DNA from: Burkholderiaceae bacterium
GTDB lineage: Bacteria > Pseudomonadota > Gammaproteobacteria > Burkholderiales > Burkholderiaceae
Length of the DNA: 20,103 bases
Reading direction: 5' to 3'
Assembly (NCBI GenBank): GCA_017998575.1
Contig: JAGOCV010000037.1
Span: 1 to 20,103, forward strand
Below the pieces are notes generated by a model. The model saw only the letters and a program-made list of their open reading frames with translations, was not told the DNA's origin and did not search any database. Below are positions 7,262 to 15,350 of this stretch, piece after piece (the first letter of the stretch is position 1; the number at the start of each line of letters is the position of its first letter). The translations under genes and the position numbers were made by a program.

Positions 7262-8116
7262 GTGAAATTCATCGACTGCCATTCGCACTGGGGCACCCGG
7301 CGCGGCTACATCTTCCGCACGCCCGAAGAGCTGGCGCGCCAGGAAAAGATCTGGAAGACGCCGGTGAGCTACTTCACAGAGCAGGAGCAGGCCGACTACT
7401 TCCGCCGCAACCAGGTGCGCGCGCTGCTCGATCTCTCGATCACCAAGTTCATGCCCATCGACGAGATGCGCGCGCTGCACGACTACGCCATGGAGCAGCA
7501 GCGGCTGCACCCCGACGCCATCGCCGGCCACTGGCTGCAGTTCGATCCGCGCCGCGGTGCCGAGTCGATTGCCGAATTCGACCGCTGCCTGGCGGCGGGC
7601 GCGGGCTTCGTCGGCTTCGGCGTGAATGGCCAGGTGACGGGCGTGCCGGCCAGCGATCCGCTGTGGGATCCGTTCTACCGCCGCTCCATCGACGCGGGCG
7701 TGCCGGTGATGATCCTCACGGGCCTCACCGGCATCGGCCAGGGCCTGCCCGGCGGCAATGGCATCAAGCTGGACGACGGCCACCCGCGCCACATCGACGA
7801 CGTGGCCGCGCGCTATCCCGATCTGCGCATCCTCGCGGCGCGGCCGGCCTATCCGTGGCAGGACGACATGATCGCCATCCTGCTGCACAAGCCCAACGTC
7901 ACCTACGAGCTGCATGGCTGGGGGCCGCGCCAGTTCACGCCGGCGCTCAAGAAAGAGATCGCCGGCCGGCTGCAGGACCGCGTGATGTTCGGCTGCGACT
8001 TCCCGGTGCTGCGCTACGAAAAGGTGCTGGCCGACTGGCGCGCCGAAGGCTACAGCGACGAGGTGCTGCGCAAGGTGCTGCACGACAACGCGCAGGCCTA
8101 CTTCGACCTGCGCTGA
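7262..8116 (+). CDS. Amidohydrolase-family metalloenzyme (amidohydrolase_2 type)
   Basis: The 284-residue protein is a TIM-barrel amidohydrolase_2 member, the family that includes ACMSD-type decarboxylases and lactone or amide hydrolases. The N-terminal metal motif is DCHSHW (His7 and His9), and the C-terminal Asp is in FGCDFP (Asp246). In the middle strand the sequence is LAARPAYPWQ, where many relatives carry a histidine (AHPSFPW-like) at the position of Arg194; this may mark a subfamily with altered metal binding. The chosen start is GTG at 7262, preceded by the purine-rich AGAAGAAAGAGA; it begins right at the conserved beta strand. It lies 31 bases after the CoA ligase and 69 before the Bug gene, so co-transcription is likely. 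Hydrolysis or decarboxylation of the ligase's substrate or product is an inference only. Confidence 0.8.
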   Translation: MKFIDCHSHWGTRRGYIFRTPEELARQEKIWKTPVSYFTEQEQADYFRRNQVRALLDLSITKFMPIDEMRALHDYAMEQQRLHPDAIAGHWLQFDPRRGAESIAEFDRCLAAGAGFVGFGVNGQVTGVPASDPLWDPFYRRSIDAGVPVMILTGLTGIGQGLPGGNGIKLDDGHPRHIDDVAARYPDLRILAARPAYPWQDDMIAILLHKPNVTYELHGWGPRQFTPALKKEIAGRLQDRVMFGCDFPVLRYEKVLADWRAEGYSDEVLRKVLHDNAQAYFDLR

Positions 8117-8142
8117 AGCGGGGGCCGCCGGCACCGGCCGGG

Positions 8143-8160
8143 GCACGACGAGCACGACGA
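8143..8160. repeat. 9-bp tandem duplication
   Basis: GCACGACGA occurs twice in direct succession (8143-8151 and 8152-8160) in the 69-base gap between the amidohydrolase and Bug genes. Probably a slippage product; no function is suggested. Confidence 0.6.
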
Positions 8161-8185
8161 CACAACGATTTCCAAGGAGACACGC

Positions 8186-9184
8186 ATGACAACCTTCACG
8201 ACAACCCTCTCGCGCCGCCGGCATCTGGCCGCGCTGGCCGCGGCCGGCGCCACGCTGCTGCTGGGCACCCCCGGCGCCCTGGCGCAGGAGCGCTTTCCGG
8301 CACGGCCGGTGACGCTGGTCGTGCCCTTCGCGGCGGGCGGCGCCACCGACGTCATCGCGCGCCTCATCGGCCAGAAGCTGGGCGAGCGCTGGGGCCAGCC
8401 GGTGGTGATCGACAACCGCGCGGGCGCCACCGGGGCCATTGGCTCCACCTTCGTGGCGCGCGCGCCGGCCGACGGCTACACGCTGCTGATGGCCACCGCC
8501 TCCACGCACTCGGTGGCACCGGCCGTCAACCCCAAGCTGCCCTACGGCATGAAGGACTTCAGCCCGGTGTCGCTGGTGGCCACCTTCCCCAACATGCTGG
8601 TGGTGCACCCCAGCGTGCCGGCCCGCAACGTGGCCGAGTTCATCGCGCTGCTCAAGGCCGAGCCGGACCGCTACAACTACGCCAGCACCGGCGCCGGCGG
8701 CTCGGTGCATCTGGCGGCCGAGCTGTTCAAGATCGCCACGCGCACGCAGATGGTCCACGTGCCGTTCAAGGGCAGCGGCGCCGCGCTGTCCGAGCTGTTG
8801 TCGGGCCGCGTGCAGGTGGCCTTCGACAACATTCCGGCCGTGTGGCCGCAGGTGCGCCAGGGCAAGCTGCGCGCGCTGGCCGTGACCGGGCTCGAACGCA
8901 GCCCGGCCGCGCCCGACGTGCCGACCGTGGCCGACACCGTGCCCGGCTTCGAGGCGACCACCTGGGTCGGTCTGGTCGCGCCGGCCGGCCTGCCGCCGGC
9001 CATTGCCGCGAAGATCGCGGCCGACACGCGCGAGGTGGCGCAGCTGCCCGAGGTGCGCCGCCTGCTTCTGGATCAGGGCGCGAGCGCCATCGGCGGCAAC
9101 CCCGAGCAGTTCGGCCGTTTCGTGGCCGAGGACACCGACAAGTGGCGTAAAGTCGTCCAGGCGACCGGCTTCGTGATGGAGTGA
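8186..9184 (+). CDS. Tripartite tricarboxylate transporter (TctC/Bug) periplasmic binding protein
   Basis: This 332-residue protein is a typical Bug-family solute-binding protein, the extracytoplasmic receptor of TTT transporters, which is greatly expanded in Burkholderiales. The N-terminus has a twin-arginine type signal (SRRRHLAAL followed by a hydrophobic run) with likely cleavage after ALA at residue 33. Family motifs include RPVTLVVPFAAGG, the conserved RLIGQKLGERWGQPVVIDNRAG segment, ADGYTLLM and PFKGSG. Such proteins bind carboxylates, amides or related small molecules through two conserved water-bridged carbonyl loops. No TctA or TctB membrane subunits are encoded here, so it is an orphan that would need a partner elsewhere or act as a sensor. 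A strong AAGGAGA (8174-8180) precedes ATG 8186. Its place between catabolic enzymes and a LysR gene suggests it captures their substrate. Confidence 0.92.
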   Translation: MTTFTTTLSRRRHLAALAAAGATLLLGTPGALAQERFPARPVTLVVPFAAGGATDVIARLIGQKLGERWGQPVVIDNRAGATGAIGSTFVARAPADGYTLLMATASTHSVAPAVNPKLPYGMKDFSPVSLVATFPNMLVVHPSVPARNVAEFIALLKAEPDRYNYASTGAGGSVHLAAELFKIATRTQMVHVPFKGSGAALSELLSGRVQVAFDNIPAVWPQVRQGKLRALAVTGLERSPAAPDVPTVADTVPGFEATTWVGLVAPAGLPPAIAAKIAADTREVAQLPEVRRLLLDQGASAIGGNPEQFGRFVAEDTDKWRKVVQATGFVME

Positions 9185-9215
9185 CGGCCGCGTCCTTCTC
9201 GCACCACCCCCACGC

Positions 9216-10136
9216 ATGGAATCCAGCGACACCCGACGCATCGATCTCGATGGCCTGCAGGTGTTCGACATGGTCATGCGCGAGGGTAACGTCACGCGCG
9301 CGGCCGAGCGGCTGGCGCTGACGCAATCCGCCGTCAGCCACGCGCTGGCGCGCCTGCGGCAGATCTACGGCGATCCGCTGTTCGTGCGGGCCGCCGGCGG
9401 CGTGCGGCCCACGCCACGCGCGCAGCAGCTGTGGCGCGAGGTGCGCGAATCGCTGCAGACGCTGCGCCGCGCGGCCTCGCCCGCCACGTTCGATGCGGGC
9501 AGCGCGCGCTTCGGCATGTCGCTGGCCATCAACGACATGCTGGTGCACCTGCTGGTGCCCGCCTGGTACGCGCGGCTGCAGCACGACGCGCCGGGCCTCA
9601 CGCTGCGCCTGGTCACGCGCACGCTGGGCGACACCGAAGCGCGGCTGGCGCAGGGCACGCTGGATTTCGGCGTGGGCCTGTTCTCGGATCTGCCCGAGCA
9701 TTTCTCGCGCCGCGAGCTGTGGATGGACCAGCACGTGTGCGTGTTCCGCCGCGCCAGTCCGGTGGCGGCGATGCCGTGGGATCTCGAAGCCTTCCGCTCG
9801 GTGGCGCACATCGCCATCTCGCCCGACGGCGAAGCCTTCACCTATGCCGATTCGGCGCTGCGCCACGTCGGCATCGAGCGGCGCATCGGCCTGGTGGTGA
9901 GCCAGTTCTCTGTGGTGCCCGCCTTGCTGGAGCAGTGCGACCTGATGGCGCTGCTGCCGCGCCGCCTGGCGCTGGCCGCGGCGCGCCGCCACGACCTCGA
10001 AGTGCGCGAGACGCCCTTTCCGCTGCAGCCGGTGAAGTACGAACTGGTGTGGCACGAGCGCAGCGCGCAGTCGCTGGCGCACATGTGGTTCCGCGACCAT
10101 GTGGGCGAGCATTTGCGCTGGCCGGAAATGAAATAA
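9216..10136 (+). CDS. LysR-family transcriptional regulator
   Basis: The 306-residue protein has the LysR layout: an N-terminal winged helix-turn-helix (residues about 10-68; NVTRAAERLALTQSAVSHALARLRQIYGDPLFVR is diagnostic, recognition helix SAVSHALARL) and a C-terminal periplasmic-binding-like effector domain from about residue 90. It reads in the same direction as the three upstream genes, 31 bases after the Bug gene, too short a gap for an obvious promoter, so it is probably co-transcribed as the last gene. LysR regulators are more often divergent from their targets; the inverted repeats before the CoA ligase (5675-5696 and 5734-5755) are possible binding sites. Its TAA stop is the first part of the stem-loop at 10134-10168. 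The effector is presumably the cluster's substrate or a derivative. Confidence 0.9.
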   Translation: MESSDTRRIDLDGLQVFDMVMREGNVTRAAERLALTQSAVSHALARLRQIYGDPLFVRAAGGVRPTPRAQQLWREVRESLQTLRRAASPATFDAGSARFGMSLAINDMLVHLLVPAWYARLQHDAPGLTLRLVTRTLGDTEARLAQGTLDFGVGLFSDLPEHFSRRELWMDQHVCVFRRASPVAAMPWDLEAFRSVAHIAISPDGEAFTYADSALRHVGIERRIGLVVSQFSVVPALLEQCDLMALLPRRLALAAARRHDLEVRETPFPLQPVKYELVWHERSAQSLAHMWFRDHVGEHLRWPEMK

Positions 10137-10168
10137 CGGCAGGCGGGGGCGAGCCCGTCCTGCCGTTA
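10134..10168 (-). terminator. Rho-independent terminator between convergent units
   Basis: TAACGGCAGG (10134-10143) pairs perfectly with CCTGCCGTTA (10159-10168), with extra CGGG/CCCG pairing possible in the loop. Read leftward the stem is followed by TTTCATTT, a fair U-rich tail, so it best terminates the leftward dehydrogenase gene ending at 10207. Read rightward there is no T-run, but the stem begins at the LysR stop codon and may act in both directions. Confidence 0.75.
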
Positions 10169-10206
10169 TCGATGACAGCGCCTCGGCGCGTCAGTGCATC
10201 AGCGCA

Positions 10207-12597
10207 TCAGTTGGCCTTGAGCTTGTACGCCACCACGTAGTCGCCGCGATCGGGCGACTGGCGTGCGCCGCCGGCGGAGATCACCACGTATTGCTGCTGC
10301 GTCCTGGGCGACACATAGGTCATGGGCGTGGCTTGCGCGCCCACGGGCAGGCGGCCCTTCCAGAGTTCCTTGCCGGTGAGCGTGTCCATGGCGCGCAGAT
10401 AGTAGTCCTGCGTGCCGCCGTAGAACGTCAGGCCGCCGGCGGTGGTGATGGGGCCGCCCAGCGTGGGCATGCCCAGCGGCACAGGCACGCCGGCCTTGAC
10501 GCCGTTGACCACGGCATCCTGCACGGTGCCGGCCGGGCGCTGCCACACGATCTGGCGCGTCTTGAGGTCGATGGCCGTGAACGTGCCCCAGGCGGGCGCG
10601 TGGCACGGAATGCCCAGCGGCGAATTGAACGCCTGCTGCGTGATGGCATACGGCGTTCCGCCCTGCGGGTGCATTCCCACGCCGTGCTCCAGGCTGGCCT
10701 GGCGCTTGTCGGCTTCGGCGCGCGGGATCAGTTGCACCAGTTGCGGCATGCGAATGTCGTTGACGATCAGCAGGCCGTTGTGCTCGTCCACCGACGCGCT
10801 GCCCCAGTTCATGCCGCCGTAGTAGCCCGGATACAGCAGGCTCGGCGTGGTGGTGGGCGGCGTGAACTCGCCCTCGTAGCGCAGCTGCCTGAAGGCGATG
10901 CGGCAGGCCAGCTGGTCGAACCAGGTGGCGCCCCACATGCGCGCTTCGGACAGCGGCTCGTTGCCCACGGCGGGCATGCCCACCGAGTACGGCTGCGTCT
11001 TCGAGACCCAGTCGCCTTCCTGCGCGCCTTGGGGCACCGGCAGCTCTTTCACTTCGGCCAGCGGCGTGCCGTCGCGGCGGTCGAGCATGAAGATCTGGCC
11101 GCGCTTGGTCACCTGGATCAGCGCGGGCACGGTGCCGCCCTTGCCGTCGGGTGCGTCGTACAGCGTGGGCTGAGCGGGCACGTCGTAGTCCCAGATGTCA
11201 TGGTGCACGGTCTGGAACTTCCAGCGCTCGCGGCCGGTGGTGACGTCCACCGCCACGATGGACGACGAGTATTCCTCCGACGCTTTCGAGCGTTGCGCGC
11301 CCCAGAAGTCGGGCGGGTTGTTGCCGGTGGGCAGGTAGATCAGGCCCAGCGCGTCGTCGAAGGATGGCGTGGACCACACGTTGGGCGTGCTGCGCGTGTA
11401 GCTCTGGCCTTCGGGCGGCAGTTTGGTGATGGCGGGGTTGCCCAGATCCCAGGCCCACACAAGTTCACCCGTGTCGGCGCTGAAGGCGCGCACCACGCCC
11501 GAGGGCTCGTCGATCTCGCGGCCGTCGAACACCCAGCCGCCCACGACGATCAGGTTGCGCACCACGGTGGGCATCGAGGTCTGGAAGTAGTAGGACGCCT
11601 TCACCAGGCCCATGCCCTGCTTGAGGTCCACCGTGCCGCCGTTGCCGAAGCCGGCGCAGGGCTGGCCGGTCTTCGCGTCGAGCTCGATCAGCCGCGCATC
11701 CACCGTGGTCATCACGATGCGCTGGTCGCAGGCGCCGCCCTCGGCCGGCGCGGGCGCGGGGATGTCGCCCACGCGGGCGGTCACGGCGGCGGGCTCGTAG
11801 AAGCCCACGCCACGGCAACGGTTCCACACCTTGGCGTTGGCGACCGGATCGAACGTCCACTTCTGCGCGCCGGTGTCGGCGTCGAGCGCGAAGACCTTGT
11901 TGCGCGGCGTGCAGACATACACCGTGTCGCCGATCTGCGTGGGCGTGTTCTGGTTCTCGTTGCCGGGCGTGGCGATCTCGCCGGTGCGGAACGTCCACGC
12001 CACTTCGAGCTGGTTCACGTTGTCGCGGTTGATCTGCGCGAACGGCGCATAGCGCGTGCCGTGGGGCGTGCGGCCGTAGTACTGCCAGCGCGACTCGCCC
12101 TGCGCCGTGGGCGCGGCGCCGCTCGCGGCCTGAGCCACGCCGTCGATGGTGCCGTGCGGCACGAACATCGCGGCGCCGCCGGCCACCAGCACCACGGCCA
12201 TGGCCGCAGCGCCCGCGCGCCCTGCCGTGCGCCAGCGGCCTGCCGACAGACGCGGCAGTGCCAGCAAGGCCAGCAGCCCCAGCACCAGCACCGGCGCCAG
12301 GCGCGGCACCGAGGGCCAGAACGCGAAGCCCACTTCGTAGACGGACCACAGCAGCGTGCCCACGAACACGGCCGCATACAGCCAGAAGCCGCTCATGCGT
12401 GCGCGTGCGAACTGCACACCGCTGGACACCAGCAGCGCGCCGGCGATCAGGTAGTACCACGAGCCACCCAGGCTCATCAGGCGGGCGCCGCCCACGGCGA
12501 GCGCCAGGCCCACCAGTGCCAGGATCACGCCCAGCACCACCAGGGGCCATCGGCCCTTCTGTCGATCACTCGATGTTGTTATGTCGTTTTTGGTCAT
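10207..12597 (-). CDS. Membrane-bound PQQ-dependent dehydrogenase, glucose/quinate/shikimate family
   Basis: The 796-residue protein has the architecture of E. coli Gcd: five N-terminal membrane helices (about residues 17-146) and a large periplasmic eight-bladed beta-propeller binding PQQ. It oxidises a sugar or cyclitol at the periplasmic face and passes electrons to ubiquinone. Conserved catalytic positions are visible: HHDIWDYDVPAQP with Asp470 (Asp466 in E. coli Gcd), the lysine in VTKRGQIFMLDRR (about residue 498; Lys493 in E. coli) and TQDYYLRA with the Asp counterpart of Asp730. The segment KVWNRCRGVGF has Trp258 where E. coli Gcd has His262, and the C-terminus reads GGARQSPDRGDY, both unlike E. 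coli Gcd, so glucose is not certain; quinate or shikimate is possible. The start at 12597 has AGG about 10 bases upstream. It is the last gene of a marR-pqqU-dehydrogenase unit and ends before a terminator. Confidence 0.9.
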   Translation of the reverse strand: MTKNDITTSSDRQKGRWPLVVLGVILALVGLALAVGGARLMSLGGSWYYLIAGALLVSSGVQFARARMSGFWLYAAVFVGTLLWSVYEVGFAFWPSVPRLAPVLVLGLLALLALPRLSAGRWRTAGRAGAAAMAVVLVAGGAAMFVPHGTIDGVAQAASGAAPTAQGESRWQYYGRTPHGTRYAPFAQINRDNVNQLEVAWTFRTGEIATPGNENQNTPTQIGDTVYVCTPRNKVFALDADTGAQKWTFDPVANAKVWNRCRGVGFYEPAAVTARVGDIPAPAPAEGGACDQRIVMTTVDARLIELDAKTGQPCAGFGNGGTVDLKQGMGLVKASYYFQTSMPTVVRNLIVVGGWVFDGREIDEPSGVVRAFSADTGELVWAWDLGNPAITKLPPEGQSYTRSTPNVWSTPSFDDALGLIYLPTGNNPPDFWGAQRSKASEEYSSSIVAVDVTTGRERWKFQTVHHDIWDYDVPAQPTLYDAPDGKGGTVPALIQVTKRGQIFMLDRRDGTPLAEVKELPVPQGAQEGDWVSKTQPYSVGMPAVGNEPLSEARMWGATWFDQLACRIAFRQLRYEGEFTPPTTTPSLLYPGYYGGMNWGSASVDEHNGLLIVNDIRMPQLVQLIPRAEADKRQASLEHGVGMHPQGGTPYAITQQAFNSPLGIPCHAPAWGTFTAIDLKTRQIVWQRPAGTVQDAVVNGVKAGVPVPLGMPTLGGPITTAGGLTFYGGTQDYYLRAMDTLTGKELWKGRLPVGAQATPMTYVSPRTQQQYVVISAGGARQSPDRGDYVVAYKLKAN

Positions 12598-12646
12598 AGG
12601 AACCTGCCTTTCGCTTCACTTTCTCGTCTTCACTTCGGGAAATCGG

Positions 12647-12667
12647 GGCCGCGTCCCTGGCGCGGCC
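12647..12667. other. GC-rich hairpin between receptor and dehydrogenase genes
   Basis: GGCCGCG (12647-12653) and CGCGGCC (12661-12667) form a perfect 7-bp stem with a 7-base loop in the 90-base gap between the two leftward genes. No U-run follows on the leftward strand, so it is not a standard terminator. It may serve mRNA processing or stability, allowing different levels of receptor and dehydrogenase. The same gap contains AAGTGAAG twice on the leftward strand (12628-12635 and 12614-12621). Confidence 0.4.
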
Positions 12668-12687
12668 TGCCATGTCTGTGGTCGTGC

Positions 12688-14853
12688 TCAGAACCGGTAG
12701 GTGGCGGTGACGCCAGTGCTCCAGTTGCGGCCAGGCGCGCTCTCGTAATAGCGGGCGTTGCCTTCGTTGACGATGACCGAGCCGGCATAGGTTCGGTCGG
12801 CCGCGTTGTCCACGCGCGCGAACGCCGCCACTTCCCAGCGCGGCGAGGGGCGCAGCAGGTAGCCGGCGTGCAGGGCGAGCGTGGTGTAGCCGGGTGCGAA
12901 CTGCGTGTTGCCGTCGTTCACGGCGATGTTGCTGGCGTGCCGCAGCTCGGCGCCCGCGCGCCAGCCTTCGGGCGGCGCCCAGGCGATCTCGGCCTGCGCC
13001 ACCTGGCGCGCGATGCCGGGAATGCGGTTGCCCGGGCGCGCCAGGCCCGCGGGCGTGCACACGGCGGCGCAGAAGCCGTCGCGGTAGGTGGCATCGATCC
13101 AGGTGTAGGCGGCCTGCGCGCGCCAGTGGCCGGCGATGCGGCCGGCCCAGCCCAGCTCGAAGCCGTGGCGTTCCGTGCGCCCGGCATTCTGGAAGGTGCT
13201 GCGGCCGCCGCTGTTGGTGGCGGTGACGATCTCGTCGTCGGTGCGCGTGCTGAACAGCGCGGCCGTGAGCAGGCCGCCGGCTGCGCGCTGCTTGGCGCCC
13301 ACCTCGGCACTGGTGTTCACCGAGGGCCGCAGGCCGAAGTTCAGGCCCGACAGCCCGTCGGCGCGGTAGGAGAGTTCGTTGAAGGTCGGCGTCTCGAAGC
13401 CGCGGCCGATGGCGCCGTACAGGCTCAGGTCGTCGCTGGCCTCGTAGCGCAGCGCGGCCATGGGCAGCGCGCGGCTGTAGTCGGCGGTGCCGCTGTCGTC
13501 GCCGTTGGCGCCCACCACGTAATGGTCGGCAGAGCTGAAGCGCACGCTGCTGTGGCGCAGGCCGGCTTCCAGGCTCCAGCGGTCGGTGAAGTGCCAGCGC
13601 GCCTGCACGTAGGGGTCGACGTTGCTGACGCGGTTGCTTTCATCGCGCCGCAGGTTGCCTTGCACGCCCAGCTGCGTGGGTGCGCCTGCCGGGCCGATGA
13701 AGTTTTCCCAGCCGCGCCGGGACTCTTGCAGCGCGTCGATGCCGATGCCGCCGATCAGCGTGAGCGGGCGGCCGGCGAGTTCGGTGCGCGTGGTCCAGCG
13801 CGCGTCCAGCCCGCCGTAGTCGCGCGCCAGATCGATCACGCCACCGGAGTGGTTGGGGTTGACGGCGATGTTCTGCGCCGTCGACGGAATCGCCTGGAAC
13901 TGCACCGTCTGGCGCTGGCCGTAATACAGCATCACGCGCAGGTCGTTGCGCGCGTCGATGCGGCGCTCCCACACCATGCCGCCCTGGGTCTGCTCGACGG
14001 TCTTGCGCGTGTCGTACTGCAGCGCGAGCGGCGTGGCCTGGCGCGGATTGGCCGTGAACTGGCCGATGTCCAGCCCCAGCGGATCCTGCGCATTCACCCG
14101 CACGTGGTTGAGCACCAGCGTCAGCCGGCTGTCGTCCGACAGCTTCACGCCCACGCGCGCGTTGGCGGTGTTGCGCGTGGCGGCACTGTGCTGGCGCCAG
14201 CCGTCGGTTTCGAAGCGGCTGCCCGACAGCAGCCAGTCCACGCCGCCGTCGGTGCTGCCGCTGCCCTTGAGGCTGTAGCGGCGCAGGCCGTCGCTGCCCA
14301 CGGCGAAGCCGCCTGTGAGCGCGGGCGGGCCTTCGCCGGTTTCGGTGAAGACCTGCATCACGCCGCCCGACGAATTGCCGTAGAGCGCCGAGAACGGGCC
14401 GCGCAGCACTTCCACTCGTTCGATGGATCCGATGTCGATGTTGGAGCTTTGCCCCTGGCCGTCGGGCATGGTGGCCGGGATGCCGTCCACGTACAGCCTC
14501 ACGCCACGGATGCCGAAGGTGGAGCGCGCGCCGAAGCCGCGGATGGACAGCTGCAGGTCCTGCGCGTGGTTCTGCCGGTTCTGCAGCACCAGGCCCGGCA
14601 CGGCGCCCAGGCCTTCGGCCAGCGTGGCCTGCGGGCGCGCCTCGCGCAGCGATTCGCCGCCGATCACGTCCACCGATGCCGGCACCTCGAAGGGCGCGGC
14701 GTCCTGCCGCGTGCTGGTGACGGTGATGGCCTTGAGCGACGCGCCCTCGGCGGACACGGTGGCGGGCTGTGCGTATGCCGGCCCGCCGGCGATCAGCAGG
14801 CCCAGCGCCACGGGCGTGAGGGTGGGCCGGAGCAGGGGGGTGTTGCGGGTCAT
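12688..14853 (-). CDS. pqqU: TonB-dependent outer-membrane receptor, PqqU (YncD)-like PQQ importer
   Basis: The 721-residue protein has a signal peptide (cleavage after AYA, residue 28), a plug domain and a 22-strand-type barrel ending in Phe (ATYRF). It resembles E. coli YncD along its whole length, judged from memory: NRQNHAQDLQLSIRGFG, RLYVDGIPATMPDGQGQ, VLRGPFSALYGNSSGGVM, GRGFETPTFNELSYRADG, TDDEIV, GNRIPGIAR and GSVIVNEGNARYYE all have close counterparts there. YncD has been reported as the PQQ transporter and renamed PqqU. Placement directly before a PQQ-dependent dehydrogenase supports the same role here. ATG 14853 has AAGGA about 6 bases upstream; an ATG at 14859 overlaps the marR stop as ATGA but would leave no spacing from that site. 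Both imply translational coupling. Energy would come from a TonB complex encoded elsewhere. Confidence 0.9.
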   Translation of the reverse strand: MTRNTPLLRPTLTPVALGLLIAGGPAYAQPATVSAEGASLKAITVTSTRQDAAPFEVPASVDVIGGESLREARPQATLAEGLGAVPGLVLQNRQNHAQDLQLSIRGFGARSTFGIRGVRLYVDGIPATMPDGQGQSSNIDIGSIERVEVLRGPFSALYGNSSGGVMQVFTETGEGPPALTGGFAVGSDGLRRYSLKGSGSTDGGVDWLLSGSRFETDGWRQHSAATRNTANARVGVKLSDDSRLTLVLNHVRVNAQDPLGLDIGQFTANPRQATPLALQYDTRKTVEQTQGGMVWERRIDARNDLRVMLYYGQRQTVQFQAIPSTAQNIAVNPNHSGGVIDLARDYGGLDARWTTRTELAGRPLTLIGGIGIDALQESRRGWENFIGPAGAPTQLGVQGNLRRDESNRVSNVDPYVQARWHFTDRWSLEAGLRHSSVRFSSADHYVVGANGDDSGTADYSRALPMAALRYEASDDLSLYGAIGRGFETPTFNELSYRADGLSGLNFGLRPSVNTSAEVGAKQRAAGGLLTAALFSTRTDDEIVTATNSGGRSTFQNAGRTERHGFELGWAGRIAGHWRAQAAYTWIDATYRDGFCAAVCTPAGLARPGNRIPGIARQVAQAEIAWAPPEGWRAGAELRHASNIAVNDGNTQFAPGYTTLALHAGYLLRPSPRWEVAAFARVDNAADRTYAGSVIVNEGNARYYESAPGRNWSTGVTATYRF

Positions 14854-14855
14854 CG

Positions 14856-15317
14856 TCATCCTTGTCTGGCGGCCTGGCGTTGCTGGTGGATCAGCGAGGC
14901 CTCGACCTGGCCGAACACCCGCAGGCAGGCTTCCATGTCGGCATCGCTCACGCCCGCGAAGCTGCTCTCGGCCAGGTCGGCCAGCACCTGCTCGATGCGC
15001 GCATGCAGCTTGCGGCCGGGCGCGGTGAGGTGCAGCGTCTTGACGCGGCGGTCGCGCGCGTTCTCGCGCCGCTCGATGAGGCCGGCGGCTTCCACGCGGT
15101 CGAGCGTGCGCACCAGCGATGCGCCTTCCACCCCGAGCAGCTCGGCCAGATCCACCTGGCGCAGGCCGTCGCGGCGGCCGGTCACCAGCACCGGCCACGC
15201 CATCACCTCGGACACCCCGCAGCTCTGCAGCGCGAGATCGGCCTGCCGCCGGTACGCCCGCGTGACGAGCGTGGCGGCGATCATGGTCTGTTGCCGGAGG
15301 TCGGTGAGATGTTCCAT
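14856..15317 (-). CDS. MarR-family transcriptional regulator
   Basis: The 153-residue protein has the MarR winged helix-turn-helix core: LRQVDLAELLGVEGASLVRTLDRVEAAGLIERRENARDRRVKTLHLT, with recognition helix around GASLVRTLDRVEAAG and the wing at NARDRRVKTLHL. Helices at both ends provide the dimer interface. MarR proteins are usually repressors released by small, often aromatic, acids. It is the first gene of a leftward unit with the PQQ receptor and PQQ dehydrogenase, and its stop codon (14856-14858) overlaps an in-frame ATG of the receptor. A GTTAG-n4-CTAAC palindrome 34 bases upstream of its start is the likely operator, so it probably represses itself and both downstream genes. The ligand is unknown; the dehydrogenase substrate or product is a reasonable guess. 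Confidence 0.9.
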   Translation of the reverse strand: MEHLTDLRQQTMIAATLVTRAYRRQADLALQSCGVSEVMAWPVLVTGRRDGLRQVDLAELLGVEGASLVRTLDRVEAAGLIERRENARDRRVKTLHLTAPGRKLHARIEQVLADLAESSFAGVSDADMEACLRVFGQVEASLIHQQRQAARQG

Positions 15318-15350
15318 GGCGATGCACTGTCGATCGCGCGCGGGCAGATC

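Noticed and set aside
3874..7296. A long open frame on the - strand opposite the ABC transporter and CoA ligase
   Set aside because: The translation has no recognisable motifs and is compositionally skewed; both genes on the + strand have full sets of catalytic motifs.
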